A stretch of DNA of 64,000 nt from positions 434,001-498,000 of the forward strand of contig NZ_RYEV01000003.1 in NCBI RefSeq assembly GCF_004138485.1. The letters are read 5' to 3'. Below the pieces are notes generated by a model. It had not been told where the DNA came from, made no database searches, and saw only the letters and a program-made list of their open reading frames with translations. Made by a program: the position numbers and the translations under genes. Positions 7,552 to 15,649 of this stretch are shown here, in pieces. Source of the DNA: Peristeroidobacter soli. GTDB lineage: Bacteria; Pseudomonadota; Gammaproteobacteria; Steroidobacterales; Steroidobacteraceae. Position 1 is the stretch's first letter. Each line of letters starts with the position of its first letter.

Positions 7552-9225
7552 TCAGACCAGCGGCGTGTTCTTGGGCACTCGCACCACCACGGTGCCGGCG
7601 ATCTTGTCGTGCCAGGTCTGCCGACCGTTGTCGAACACCATCCAGATGAAGCCCAGGCCGGCCGGGATCAGCGACAGAAAACAACCGAGCGCGCGCACGA
7701 TGGCGGTTTCCCACTCGATGTCCCGGCCGTCGGTGCGTACCACACGCAGATTGCAGACGATGCCGCCGATGGTCGTGCCTTTCAGTTTCCACATCAGCGC
7801 GCCGTAACCGGCGAGCGCGACCAGGAACAGATGACCGGTCGGTTCCAGCCAGTTCACGACGATGGCGACGATCAGCGTGTCGAGGGCCAGCGCGCCCATG
7901 CGAATCCAGAAGCCCGCGCGCGGCAGCGTGTTGAGCTCGATGTTGCTCGGGGTCGCCGGCGGAGGAGAGAGCGGTGGCACGGTGCTGCCATCGCCAGCGA
8001 GGCCAGCCGATTCGATCGTCGCATCGGGCGCAGCGGTCACTGGAGCCGGTGACGCGGCGGCAGCTGCAGCCGCCGATCGCGAACGCTGCGCCAGGAGCAG
8101 CGTGTACACGACGACACCAAAGCCAAGCGCACCGACGATATTCGACACGATGAACCCGATCACCGGCACCGTGTACAGCAGGAGCACGATCAACCCGCCG
8201 ATCAGCGTGGCGACCGCGAGATGACCGAACGCGTCGATGCCCGTGAAGCGAGTGATGCGGCGTCCGATCGCGGCGAGCACGACCGTTTTGCCGAAGACCG
8301 CCGCACAGAACAAGCCCAGCACCAGGAACGGCACCAGCGCCGCGCCGATGACGGTGATCAGCGTGAGGATGATCAGAATCGGCGACAGCAGGACGGCGAG
8401 AATGGTCGCGATGGTCGATTCGCCGGGTCGTTCTTCCAGCGTGTTGACACAACGTTGCACGGTGCCGTCGAACATCACCGCCAGCAGTACATACAAGCCC
8501 AGGAAGCCGAACGCCAGCCACCATGCCCACGTCACGCTCGAATCGAACGCCAGCGGCCGGCCGTAGAGCAAGCAGTTCTCGAACCACGCCCTCAGCCACT
8601 TCATGTCGCCGAAGCTTTTGCCGAACGCGATCTGCTGCTGTCCGCCGTGAACCTTCGAGGCCGGATCGCGGGTGATTGCGCCGCCGACCGAAACCGTTTC
8701 GCCATTGACGATGGCATGCGGGCCGAGCTGCACGTTGCCGAAGATCGCGACCACGTCCTGGCCCACTTCGCTGTCCACATACACATTGCCGAACAACGCC
8801 ACGACGCCTTCGCCGACCGGGCCGGTCGCGGAGGCGTTGCCGCCGATGGCCACGACCGCTTCGCCGACTTCGCCGGCGGAAGTGGCTGAGCCGAATACCG
8901 AGATCACTGCGTCCGCGTATTCACCGGCCACCAGCGATGAGTTGTCGCCGATGTTGACGATGACTCTGTCTTTGCCGCCGTCCATGCGCCGTGCGGCCCG
9001 GTCGGCGGCGCGTTCGGCTGCGCGCTGGGCGCGTTCGATCTCGCGCTCGGCCTTTTCCAGCTCGCGCTGGATGCCGCGCTCCAGATCCTCATTCCGTTCC
9101 ACCTCGACTGGAGGCGACGGCGGGGCTGGGACTTCCTGTGCGACCGCATGTGGAGTACCGCCGAGGCCGGCGAGCACCGCGATCGCGAAAAAACTTTGTA
9201 ACAAACGTCTCATACGAAACACCAC
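7552..9225 (-). CDS. Signal-peptide, polymer-forming and RDD domain membrane protein
   Basis: The product has 557 residues. GTG at 9225 has a GAGGA box just upstream; the ATG at 9213 is an alternative start, and both keep the signal peptide ending AVA|QEV. After it comes a charged, probably coiled-coil stretch (about 40-85) rich in Glu/Arg/Ala. Next is a bactofilin-like right-handed beta region built of repeats such as GEAVVAIGGNASATG and GEGVVALFGNVYVDS (about 95-195). Four or so hydrophobic helices follow, then a low-complexity Ala/Pro linker, and a C-terminal RDD domain from about 430 (RAGFWIRMGALALDTLI through TWHDKIAGTVVV). The first gene of its operon encodes an ECF sigma factor and the second a small membrane protein. 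Role unknown; an envelope stress or surface assembly function is inferred. Confidence 0.75.
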   Translation of the reverse strand: MVFRMRRLLQSFFAIAVLAGLGGTPHAVAQEVPAPPSPPVEVERNEDLERGIQRELEKAEREIERAQRAAERAADRAARRMDGGKDRVIVNIGDNSSLVAGEYADAVISVFGSATSAGEVGEAVVAIGGNASATGPVGEGVVALFGNVYVDSEVGQDVVAIFGNVQLGPHAIVNGETVSVGGAITRDPASKVHGGQQQIAFGKSFGDMKWLRAWFENCLLYGRPLAFDSSVTWAWWLAFGFLGLYVLLAVMFDGTVQRCVNTLEERPGESTIATILAVLLSPILIILTLITVIGAALVPFLVLGLFCAAVFGKTVVLAAIGRRITRFTGIDAFGHLAVATLIGGLIVLLLYTVPVIGFIVSNIVGALGFGVVVYTLLLAQRSRSAAAAAAASPAPVTAAPDATIESAGLAGDGSTVPPLSPPPATPSNIELNTLPRAGFWIRMGALALDTLIVAIVVNWLEPTGHLFLVALAGYGALMWKLKGTTIGGIVCNLRVVRTDGRDIEWETAIVRALGCFLSLIPAGLGFIWMVFDNGRQTWHDKIAGTVVVRVPKNTPLV

Positions 9226-9231
9226 GCGTCC

Positions 9232-9684
9232 TCAGCGGGCCGCATACAACGTCCGGTAGGCAGCGGCGCTGACCCCGAACAACGTTAGATACAGCGCGCC
9301 GAGAATGGCCGCGCCGACATAAACCCAGAACGACGACAGGTCGCGCAGGACCTGGCCAATGGTCATGAACAAGGAAGGAATCCACGCCACATCGGCGAGC
9401 AACGCAGCGCTGCGCGCCCCCGGATGGATCGGATCGATGATCAGCGCCGACGCTTTCAACACCAGCGTGATGAGGCCGGCGGACGCGACGATGAACAGCA
9501 GGCGCGCCGCGACCGGCCAGCCCGAGAAACTGCCTTGCCACCATGGGGCGGCCGCGCGACGCGCGATCTCCGCCATCACTTTGGATTCGAGATCGGCCGG
9601 CGCGCGACGCAGAGGCTGATCGCGCAATGCCTGGTCGATGAAACGCTCGAGCTGCGGTTCGTTCGGATTGAAGGGGGTGTTCAT
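9232..9684 (-). CDS. Small two-helix membrane protein, putative anti-sigma factor
   Basis: The product has 150 residues. ATG at 9684 has GAGG nine bases upstream and the gene overlaps the sigma gene by 13 bases. The first 60 residues are polar and cytoplasmic (ERFIDQALRDQPLRRAPADLESKV), followed by a helix near 65-85 and another near 115-140. No HxxxCxxC zinc anti-sigma motif is present. The gene order (ECF sigma, then a membrane protein with an N-terminal cytoplasmic helical region) suggests a sigma-sequestering anti-sigma factor. DLESKVMAEIARR resembles the short helix found in such proteins, but homology is not certain. Confidence 0.55.
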   Translation of the reverse strand: MNTPFNPNEPQLERFIDQALRDQPLRRAPADLESKVMAEIARRAAAPWWQGSFSGWPVAARLLFIVASAGLITLVLKASALIIDPIHPGARSAALLADVAWIPSLFMTIGQVLRDLSSFWVYVGAAILGALYLTLFGVSAAAYRTLYAAR

Positions 9685-9695
9685 GGTGGCGGCCT

Positions 9696-10268
9696 CTAGA
9701 AACATTCCGCCGTCAGACCGCGGGCGGCGAGGATCTTCGCGAGCGCGCCGCGCGCCCGCATGATGTCGATTTTCACTTTGGGCAACGAAATCTTGAGCTG
9801 CTGTGCAATCTCGTCATAAGACATCTCTTCGAAGTGATACAGCACCAGCGGCAGCCGGCGATGATCGGGCAATTTCTGCAGGGCCTCGGCCACGATGGCC
9901 CGGCGCGTCTCCGCATCCAGATCGATGCCGGCAACCTCGCCCTCGGGCTGCGGAATCTCCATCTCCGCATCGTCGTCATCGGCGCTGCGCATCTCGGAAA
10001 AGAACCGCCAGCGACGGCGATAGCGGGTGGCATGATTCAGAGCCAGGTTGCGGGCCACGGTCTTGAGCCAGCCGCCGGCGGCCGGGCTGGTGCTCAACTG
10101 GGCGAAATTCTCGTAAGCCTTCAGGAACACCTGCTGGGCAATGTCCTCCGCCGGGCCGTCGCGGCCCGTGATCCGCGCGGCGGTGGAATAGACCATGTCC
10201 TGATAGGCACGCATGAAGCTTGCGAAGTCGTCCTGGCGCTCTGGGGTGTCCGGGGGTTGGCTGGCCAC
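9696..10268 (-). CDS. ECF RNA polymerase sigma factor (sigma-70 family)
   Basis: The product has 190 residues from a GTG start. Region 2 is seen as MRAYQDMVYSTAARITGRDGPAEDIAQQVFLKAYENF, with the core-binding DIAQQVF block, and region 2.4 as WLKTVARNLALNHATRYRRR. Region 4 reads LPDHRRLPLVLYHFEEMSYDEIAQQL with a helix-turn-helix ending in KVKIDIMRARGAL. It should direct RNA polymerase to its own operon and others. A plausible autoregulated promoter lies just upstream (10289-10318). The downstream genes encode a candidate anti-sigma and a membrane protein. Confidence 0.92.
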   Translation of the reverse strand: MASQPPDTPERQDDFASFMRAYQDMVYSTAARITGRDGPAEDIAQQVFLKAYENFAQLSTSPAAGGWLKTVARNLALNHATRYRRRWRFFSEMRSADDDDAEMEIPQPEGEVAGIDLDAETRRAIVAEALQKLPDHRRLPLVLYHFEEMSYDEIAQQLKISLPKVKIDIMRARGALAKILAARGLTAECF

Positions 10269-10288
10269 GGTGATGTCGTCGTTTAGCT

Positions 10289-10318
10289 TGAGAACACCGC
10301 GCTGGAGGGGAAGTTACA
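10289..10318 (-). promoter_or_regulatory. Candidate ECF-type promoter of the sigma operon
   Basis: On the minus strand, TGTAACTT (10318-10311) is followed 16 bases later by TTCTCA (10294-10289), close to the RpoE-like pattern of an AACTT -35 and a TCT-containing -10. Transcription would start about 15 bases before the GTG of the sigma gene. This fits autoregulation, but it rests on eye-matching alone. Confidence 0.35.
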
Positions 10319-10528
10319 GCTTTGTTGCCAGGATTCCGGGCCCCGGAACACTAGTCGCTTTACCCTGAAAATGCGACGTAATACGCACACTTACAGGGGC
10401 TGACTTATGGTCAGGGGCAGCTGGGTTGCTTACACTTTCAGCTCGCTTCAGGGCAATGCCGCCCACCAGACCACCCATGGTGTCGCCGACCAAGGCGGGG
10501 CCCGGCTGCAGTTGAGTTTGTTGAGCTG

Positions 10529-11809
10529 ATGACTTCGACGATACGGACCATCCTCATCCTGGGTCCCGCGCTGGCGCTCACCGCCTGCGCCGTGCCCCAA
10601 GTCAGCGAGCCGGAGACCGTGGCGGTTCGCGCGACCTCGCTGAATCCCGCGTATTCGTCCGTCAACGCCCAGGTGCTGAGCGACGCCGGCAAGGTCGATT
10701 ACAGCTTCGCCGCCTCGCTCGACCCCAACGCCACCGCCAATACCCTGACCCGTCTGCAGTCGTCGTATACCCAACAACGGGGCGACGAAAGCCTGCGCGT
10801 CGGCGATTCTGTCAGCAGCGTGGGCATGTGGGGCACTTCGGTCCGCTACGGCGGCATGCAGTTCGGCACCAAATCCGCTACGCGGGATGACGTGATCGAT
10901 TCCAGCAAGCTGGCCAGCAGTGGCATGGCGGTGCTGCCCACCGTCGCCGACGCGCTGTTCGCCTCGGCGGGTCCGGCTGACTCCGGATTGAGCCAGCAGA
11001 GCCTGTCAGTGAATCGTTCCCTGCCTTCGGGCGGGCAGGGCTGGAACCTGGCCGTGCGCGATGCGCTGGGTCACTCCGAATCCGTCTCGGCGCCGATGAT
11101 CGCGCGCACGCGCCTCGTCGAGCGCGGCTGCTCGGACTTCTCGGTGGGCTTCGGCAAAGTGCGCGAGAACTATGCGCTCACCAGCAATTCCTACGGCTCG
11201 ACGTTTGCGAACACGACCGTCACGTGTGGCGCGCCGATGGGCTTCACTGTCGAAGCGCACGGCGAGTATCTGGCCGATGAAGTCGGCGCTCTGGGTTTCG
11301 GTGTCGCGCGTCGTATCGGTTCGGTCGGCACCGCGTCGGTCGCCTTCGCTCAGAGCAACGCGGTGGGTGGCGGCTCGGGCTGGATGTCGAAGGTCGGTTT
11401 CGAGCACACCAACTCGATGTTCAACCTGATGGTCCGCTCACGGTTCCAGAGCCGCGAGTTTCGTGACATCGGCAGCATGTCGTTGAACGATCCTGTCATG
11501 CAGCGTGATCTGGCCAGCGTCGGCGTGAATGTTGCCGAACGTTCGAATTTGTCGGTCGCGTACGCGACTCAAACAACGTGGGCGCGCGAGCGTACCAATC
11601 TCATCGCGGTGAAACAGAGCATGGGCGTGGGGCGCGGCACGATGTCGATGAGCGCCGGTCATTCGCTCGAAGACAACTTCGGTTCGTCGGTGTTTATTTC
11701 TTACAAGCGGCCGTTCGGTGCGCTCAAGCCGATGTTGCGTCCGGCGGTGGACGATCTCGAAGAGCTGAATCTGCAGCTGCCGCAGATTTCTTCCGATCAA
11801 ATCAATTGA
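10529..11809 (+). CDS. Putative lipoprotein with an usher-like outer-membrane beta-barrel segment
   Basis: The product has 426 residues. The N-terminus carries a short signal with lipobox LTAC (Cys20), so the protein should be lipid-anchored, probably at the outer membrane because the +2 residue is Ala. The central and C-terminal parts alternate short beta strands and glycine turns: CSDFSVGFGKVRENYALTS, GFTVEAHGEYLADEVGALG, GTASVAFAQSNAVGGG and GSSVFISYKRPFG. This layout resembles the translocation barrel of fimbrial ushers (PapC/FimD), but it is only half the length and no chaperone or pilin gene is near. It may be a small usher relative or another barrel. The gene stands alone, its stop two bases from that of convergent elaA. 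Confidence 0.5.
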   Translation: MTSTIRTILILGPALALTACAVPQVSEPETVAVRATSLNPAYSSVNAQVLSDAGKVDYSFAASLDPNATANTLTRLQSSYTQQRGDESLRVGDSVSSVGMWGTSVRYGGMQFGTKSATRDDVIDSSKLASSGMAVLPTVADALFASAGPADSGLSQQSLSVNRSLPSGGQGWNLAVRDALGHSESVSAPMIARTRLVERGCSDFSVGFGKVRENYALTSNSYGSTFANTTVTCGAPMGFTVEAHGEYLADEVGALGFGVARRIGSVGTASVAFAQSNAVGGGSGWMSKVGFEHTNSMFNLMVRSRFQSREFRDIGSMSLNDPVMQRDLASVGVNVAERSNLSVAYATQTTWARERTNLIAVKQSMGVGRGTMSMSAGHSLEDNFGSSVFISYKRPFGALKPMLRPAVDDLEELNLQLPQISSDQIN

Positions 11810-11810
11810 T

Positions 11811-12284
11811 TCAAGCTCGCGGGGCGACCGGTCCCGCGGCTCGTAGCATCTCGATGTGCATGATGCCGTCCTCGTCGTACGGCTCCGACGCTTGCACGAA
11901 TCCAAACGATCCATAGAACTTGTGCAAGTGTGCCTGCGCGCCGATGCGTGTCGGCAGGGTCGGATACAGCTCATGGATCTTTTCCAGGCCGCGAGCGACG
12001 AGCTCCCGGCCGACGCCGCCGCCCCGGGCCAGCCTGGTCGTGATGATCCTGCCCAGCGAAGGCTCGTCGGGATAACTCACGCCCGGTGCCAGCAACCGCA
12101 AATACGCCGCGAGCTGAGCGCCCGCCCAGCCGGCCAGGTGCAGCGCCTGCAGATCCTTGTCGTCGATGTCGGGATACGCACACGCCTGCTCGACGATGAA
12201 CACCGCCTGCCTGGCGGCGAAGATCGTGTGAATCTGCAACGGCGAAAGCTCGGCGTAGCGGCGCCACTGCCAATTGATGTCCAT
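11811..12284 (-). CDS. elaA: ElaA-like GNAT N-acetyltransferase
   Basis: The product has 157 residues, the usual ElaA length. Diagnostic text is FAARQAVFIVEQACAYPDIDDKDLQALHL near the N-terminus, followed by the GNAT core LGRIITTRLARGGGVGRELV and the tail HLHKFYGSFGFVQASEPYDEDGIMHIEM. It is a cytoplasmic acetyltransferase of unknown substrate, conserved as a single gene in proteobacteria. Its stop lies two bases from the stop of the convergent usher-like gene. Confidence 0.92.
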   Translation of the reverse strand: MDINWQWRRYAELSPLQIHTIFAARQAVFIVEQACAYPDIDDKDLQALHLAGWAGAQLAAYLRLLAPGVSYPDEPSLGRIITTRLARGGGVGRELVARGLEKIHELYPTLPTRIGAQAHLHKFYGSFGFVQASEPYDEDGIMHIEMLRAAGPVAPRA

Positions 12285-12320
12285 CGCGCACGCGCCTGTA
12301 TGAAGGGGAAGACGGACGCT

Positions 12321-13121
12321 CTAATGCGTCATCGCGTAGAGAATATAGTCGATCGCGTATTTGTAAGCGCGATTCGTATAGAGCAGCGAGTATTCGGGTA
12401 CGTCGGCATGCTCCCAGGCATCGCCGAGGTCCATGTTGAAATTGATGACCACCATCAAGCGGCCGTCATCGTCGTAAATGCCGCGCCAGTGCGGCGTGAA
12501 GCCGTCCTTCTCGTAATTGCGGCCGCTGTACAACGATTGAATGCCGGGGATCTGCACATGTTCGTTGATGTCGTACGCGACGTGGAACACGCCATCGTCG
12601 GGGGGAATGTCGACGATGGCGCGATCGGGAAAAATCTGGTGCATGCCCTGAATGAACGTGGCCCACTCCAGGGTGCCATGAAAATCGTCGACCATCAGGA
12701 AGCCACCGCGTAACAAATATTCGCGCAGCCGCGCGGCCTCTTCGTCGGACAGCATCCAATGGCCGACTTCCACTGCGTAGATCCAGGGATAGTCGAACAG
12801 CGCGTCGTCCATGATGCTGAGGTTCCTGCTCTCCTCGGCGATGTCGATGCGTGTGAGCCGCCGGATGCCGCGGATCAGGTGTTGCTCGGCTTCGGGAAAG
12901 TCGGTCAACCAGCGCTCCCGGCCACCGAACAGGCTGGTGCCGGTGTATTGCAATCGTATGAACTGGAACTCGGGATTCGGCCCGGCCGGACCGTTCGCGG
13001 TGGTGTCCGAGGCCAGCACGGCGAAGGGAATCGCGATGAGCGCGACCAGCCGCCAGGTCACCCGGTCGAGGGCACGCCGAAGCAGGGAGGGCGGCGAACT
13101 GCGGCTCATGCGAGGCACCAT
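12321..13121 (-). CDS. DUF4159 domain protein, exported
   Basis: The product has 266 residues from ATG 13121 (ATG 13109 is also possible). A hydrophobic segment near residues 25-37 (WRLVALIAIPFAVLA) acts as a signal peptide or anchor. The remainder is the DUF4159 domain: FQFIRLQYTGTSLFGGRERWLTDFPEAEQHLIRGIRRLTRI, a LFDYPWIYAVEVGHWMLSDEEAARLREYL segment, and GGFLMVDDFHG. These resemble a glutamine-amidotransferase-like fold in which the central LMVDDFHG replaces a catalytic loop. Such proteins are often part of MoxR-linked or gliding-type gene sets. Here it stands alone. Function unknown. Confidence 0.8.
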   Translation of the reverse strand: MVPRMSRSSPPSLLRRALDRVTWRLVALIAIPFAVLASDTTANGPAGPNPEFQFIRLQYTGTSLFGGRERWLTDFPEAEQHLIRGIRRLTRIDIAEESRNLSIMDDALFDYPWIYAVEVGHWMLSDEEAARLREYLLRGGFLMVDDFHGTLEWATFIQGMHQIFPDRAIVDIPPDDGVFHVAYDINEHVQIPGIQSLYSGRNYEKDGFTPHWRGIYDDDGRLMVVINFNMDLGDAWEHADVPEYSLLYTNRAYKYAIDYILYAMTH

Positions 13122-13297
13122 GGCATCAACTTTCCCCGCTTGCAATGGGGGCCTCCGGCCGGGACTACGGCCTCGGGCGCGACTCCTGCACGTCCATGTG
13201 CCCGCTGCATGCGGACATCCTGTCCAGCAAAATCGCCACATCGGTCTATCTTCAGTATGCTGCGCGCGCCTCGACCCCGAGGCGACAGAGTCTCGCG

Positions 13298-14176
13298 ATG
13301 AGCTGGTTACGAATCACGTTCGGTGCGCTGCTGCTGGCCACGAACAGCCTGATCCATGTACCGCCGCTGCTGGTAGTGGCGGTGGTGAAAGCCATTCTGC
13401 CCCTGCGCCCTATCCGGCGCGCGTGCGACCGGCTGCTCATGGCGATCGCGGCCAGCTGGATCGGCATCAACACCACCCTGATTCGCCGCTTCACCCGCAC
13501 CCGTTTCGTGTTCGACATCGACGCCCGGCTGCGGCCCGACGGCCATTACCTGGTGATGGCGAATCATCAGACCTGGGTCGACATCCCGGTTTTACAGGCC
13601 GCACTGAATCGGCGCGTGCCTTTGCTCCGTTTCTTCCTGAAGAGTCAGCTGTTCTGGGTGCCGCTGCTCGGGCTGGCGTGGTGGGCGCTCGATTTTCCCT
13701 TCATGAAACGCTACTCGCGGCAGCAGCTGGAGAAACGGCCGGAGCTGGCGGGGCGGGATATCGCCGCGACCCGGCGGGCGTGCGCCAAGTTCATGCACAT
13801 TCCGGTGTCGGTGATGAACTTTGTCGAAGGCACCCGCTTCACGCGCGCCAAACATGAACAGCAGGCCTCGCCGTTCACGAATCTGCTCAAGCCCAAGGCG
13901 GGCGGCATCGCCTTCGTACTGGACGCGATGGGGCGCGCGCTGCATTCGATTCTGGATGTGACCATCGTCTATCCCGATGGCCGTCCGACCATGCTCGATC
14001 TGTTCGCGAACCGTGTGCGCGAGGTGCGCGTGAATATTCGCGAGCGGGCGATTCCCGCCGAGCTGCTCGGCGGCGATTATCAAAACGATCCGGCGTTTCG
14101 CGAGCGCGTCCAGAACTGGTTGAACGGCCTGTGGCTGGAAAAGGACCAGCTCATCACGCAGCAGCGCGCCGCGTAA
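13298..14176 (+). CDS. 1-acyl-sn-glycerol-3-phosphate acyltransferase family protein (YihG-like)
   Basis: The product has 292 residues from ATG 13298. Earlier in-frame codons exist, but the hydrophobic N-terminus LRITFGALLLATNSLIHVPPLLVV fits this start. The HX4D acyltransferase motif is NHQTWVD and the second block is FVEGTRFT, both with the catalytic and glycerophosphate-binding residues. The WALDFPFMKRYSRQQLEKRPEL region matches the YihG branch rather than PlsC proper. It is an inner-membrane enzyme expected to acylate lysophosphatidate or a related lysolipid. An inverted-repeat element starts two bases after its stop codon. Confidence 0.88.
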   Translation: MSWLRITFGALLLATNSLIHVPPLLVVAVVKAILPLRPIRRACDRLLMAIAASWIGINTTLIRRFTRTRFVFDIDARLRPDGHYLVMANHQTWVDIPVLQAALNRRVPLLRFFLKSQLFWVPLLGLAWWALDFPFMKRYSRQQLEKRPELAGRDIAATRRACAKFMHIPVSVMNFVEGTRFTRAKHEQQASPFTNLLKPKAGGIAFVLDAMGRALHSILDVTIVYPDGRPTMLDLFANRVREVRVNIRERAIPAELLGGDYQNDPAFRERVQNWLNGLWLEKDQLITQQRAA

Positions 14177-14177
14177 T

Positions 14178-14481
14178 CTAGGGCCTGTTAACACTCATTG
14201 GATGGGCTGCGTTGCGCCTCCAATCGCCTGCAGCAAGGCGCAAAGCGCAGCCCTCGCGTAGCGAGGGCAAGCTTTGTAACGCAGCGGCAGGCCCATGTTT
14301 CATGAGAATCGGGAGGCGCAACCCGTTTAATGAATAAATATCCTTAGATGGGACGAGCTATTGCGGTTCAGGACGTCGTTGCTCCTCCCTTATGTGCAGA
14401 GAGCACACGGCGCTCGTCCCGCCTAGCCCTGAACCGCAATAGCTCGTCGCAGCCCATCCAATGAGTGTTAACAGGCCCTAG
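14178..14481. mobile_element. MITE-like element with 34-base perfect terminal inverted repeats
   Basis: Bases 14178-14211 and 14448-14481 are perfect reverse complements (ends CTAGGGCCTGTTAACACTCA...). Inside are further perfect arms: 14352-14372 with 14428-14448 (21 bases, GACGAGCTATTGCGG...), and an imperfect stem between about 14204-14219 and 14236-14253. The roughly 300-base element has no coding capacity and would fold completely. The outermost CTAG is itself palindromic, so it may be a 4-base target duplication rather than part of the repeat. It fills the gap between two convergent genes and its right CTAG supplies the TAG stop of the UBP zinc-finger gene. Confidence 0.8.
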
Positions 14482-14765
14482 CGCAGGTATTTCAGCACCT
14501 CTCGCGGGATATCCACCGCCTCTTCGTCGACGAAACACCAGGCCCAGCGCTCGTCCGGTTCGTACGACGCCATCACCGGATGTTGAGTGGCGTGAAAGTG
14601 CTTGGTCGCGTGCCGATTGGGTGAGCTGTCGCAACAGCCCACGTGACCGCAGGTCAGGCACAAGCGCAGATGCACCCATCGGCCACCCGACTTCAGGCAC
14701 TCCTCACACCCTTGCGGCGTCTTCGGCGGCAATGGCTTGATGTGGCCGATGTGTTCGCATGACAT
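14478..14765 (-). CDS. UBP-type zinc finger protein
   Basis: The product has 95 residues and consists entirely of a ZnF-UBP domain: CEHIGHIKPL, GCEECLKSGGRWVHLRLCLTCGHVGCCDSS, then NRHATKHFHATQHPVMASYEPDERWAWCF. The ordered Cys and His ligands for zinc are all present. In eukaryotes this fold binds the C-terminal Gly-Gly of ubiquitin. In bacteria small stand-alone versions are common but their ligand is unknown. The stop codon lies inside the terminal CTAG of the adjacent inverted-repeat element. Confidence 0.9.
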   Translation of the reverse strand: MSCEHIGHIKPLPPKTPQGCEECLKSGGRWVHLRLCLTCGHVGCCDSSPNRHATKHFHATQHPVMASYEPDERWAWCFVDEEAVDIPREVLKYLR

Positions 14766-14847
14766 GCAGCGTCTCCCAATGAGTCGCTATTGATACTGCA
14801 CGCCAGCGGACCTGACAACTGCGGCGGAGTACGCGCGTGCTGTTTTG

Positions 14848-15417
14848 TCAGCCGATTCTCCAGATGCCATCGCCGTCACGGCAGGCGCGGCCTTCGGACG
14901 TCTTGCTCTTCTTGCCCGACGTGGCCTGCAACTTGAACTTGCGACAGCTCTTCGAATCGTCGGAGCGCAGCGGCGTGAGCACGTAGTCGACGTGCGTGCG
15001 ATCGTTGATCCAATGCACCGGGCGACCGGGATCGGCCAGTTCGAGTGCGTGGCCGAAGCAGCCACGGTCCGCCTCATCGAGATCTTCGCCGATCTCGCGA
15101 CCGATCAGGCCGCCGAGCACCGCTCCCGCGATGATGGCGACCGTGCGCGCGTCGCCTTCGCCAATCTGCGATCCGATCGCACCGCCGGCCACCGCGCCGA
15201 CGACGGTGCCGATGGTCTTGCGATTGCACGAGCCTTCACGCACGCCGTAGTCACGATCCCATTCGCGGCCCGTGTAGCCGACATAGCGTGAATCGTGTTT
15301 CTTGCGCCAGCCATACGCCTTCGCGTGATCCGGCGGATCGCTCAACGCCGGCGTGGCGGCAAGAACGGACGCGCACAGCAATGCAGCGACAGTTGTCTTG
15401 AGTAATCGATTGCACAT
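14848..15417 (-). CDS. Exported glycine-zipper protein
   Basis: The product has 189 residues from ATG 15417, chosen because it gives a clean signal peptide (MCNRLLKTTVAALL... ending ALS). A glycine zipper pair occupies about residues 70-110: IGTVVGAVAGGAIGSQIG and AIIAGAVLGGLIGREIG, the arrangement of 17 kDa surface antigen and YmgG-like proteins. The C-terminal third has four cysteines and WINDRTHVDYVLTPLR. It is likely an envelope protein, with the zipper inserting in or spanning a membrane. Function unknown. It stands alone on the minus strand. Confidence 0.75.
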   Translation of the reverse strand: MCNRLLKTTVAALLCASVLAATPALSDPPDHAKAYGWRKKHDSRYVGYTGREWDRDYGVREGSCNRKTIGTVVGAVAGGAIGSQIGEGDARTVAIIAGAVLGGLIGREIGEDLDEADRGCFGHALELADPGRPVHWINDRTHVDYVLTPLRSDDSKSCRKFKLQATSGKKSKTSEGRACRDGDGIWRIG

Positions 15418-15549
15418 GGAACGCCCCGGACGCTTGTAGGAGTAGTAGGCCAGGGGCACATGATATCAATCCCGTCCGGCGCAACCATGCTGTCGCCAAA
15501 CGTTGACAAGGCAATCAAAAGTGTGTGATCCGCTTCGCAGTCGCGGCTT

Positions 15550-15597
15550 TTACGGGTTGCGCACTGACTCGGCGAGACGGAAGCCGACGGTGAACCC
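15550..15597 (-). pseudogene. Possible vestige of a formylglycine-generating-enzyme-like C-terminus
   Basis: One minus-strand frame ends GFTVGFRLAESVRNP then TAA, the typical closing strand of FGE-sulfatase (SUMF1-like) domains. Upstream the frame loses any resemblance within a few codons, at a GTCTTCG/CGAAGAC hairpin. Only 15 residues match, so chance is a real alternative. The surrounding gap 15460-15649 holds nothing else recognisable. Confidence 0.22.
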
Positions 15598-15649
15598 TGG
15601 TCTTCGGGGCCGCGAAGACGGAATCGTTCTTCGAGGAATTCGCCGGCAT

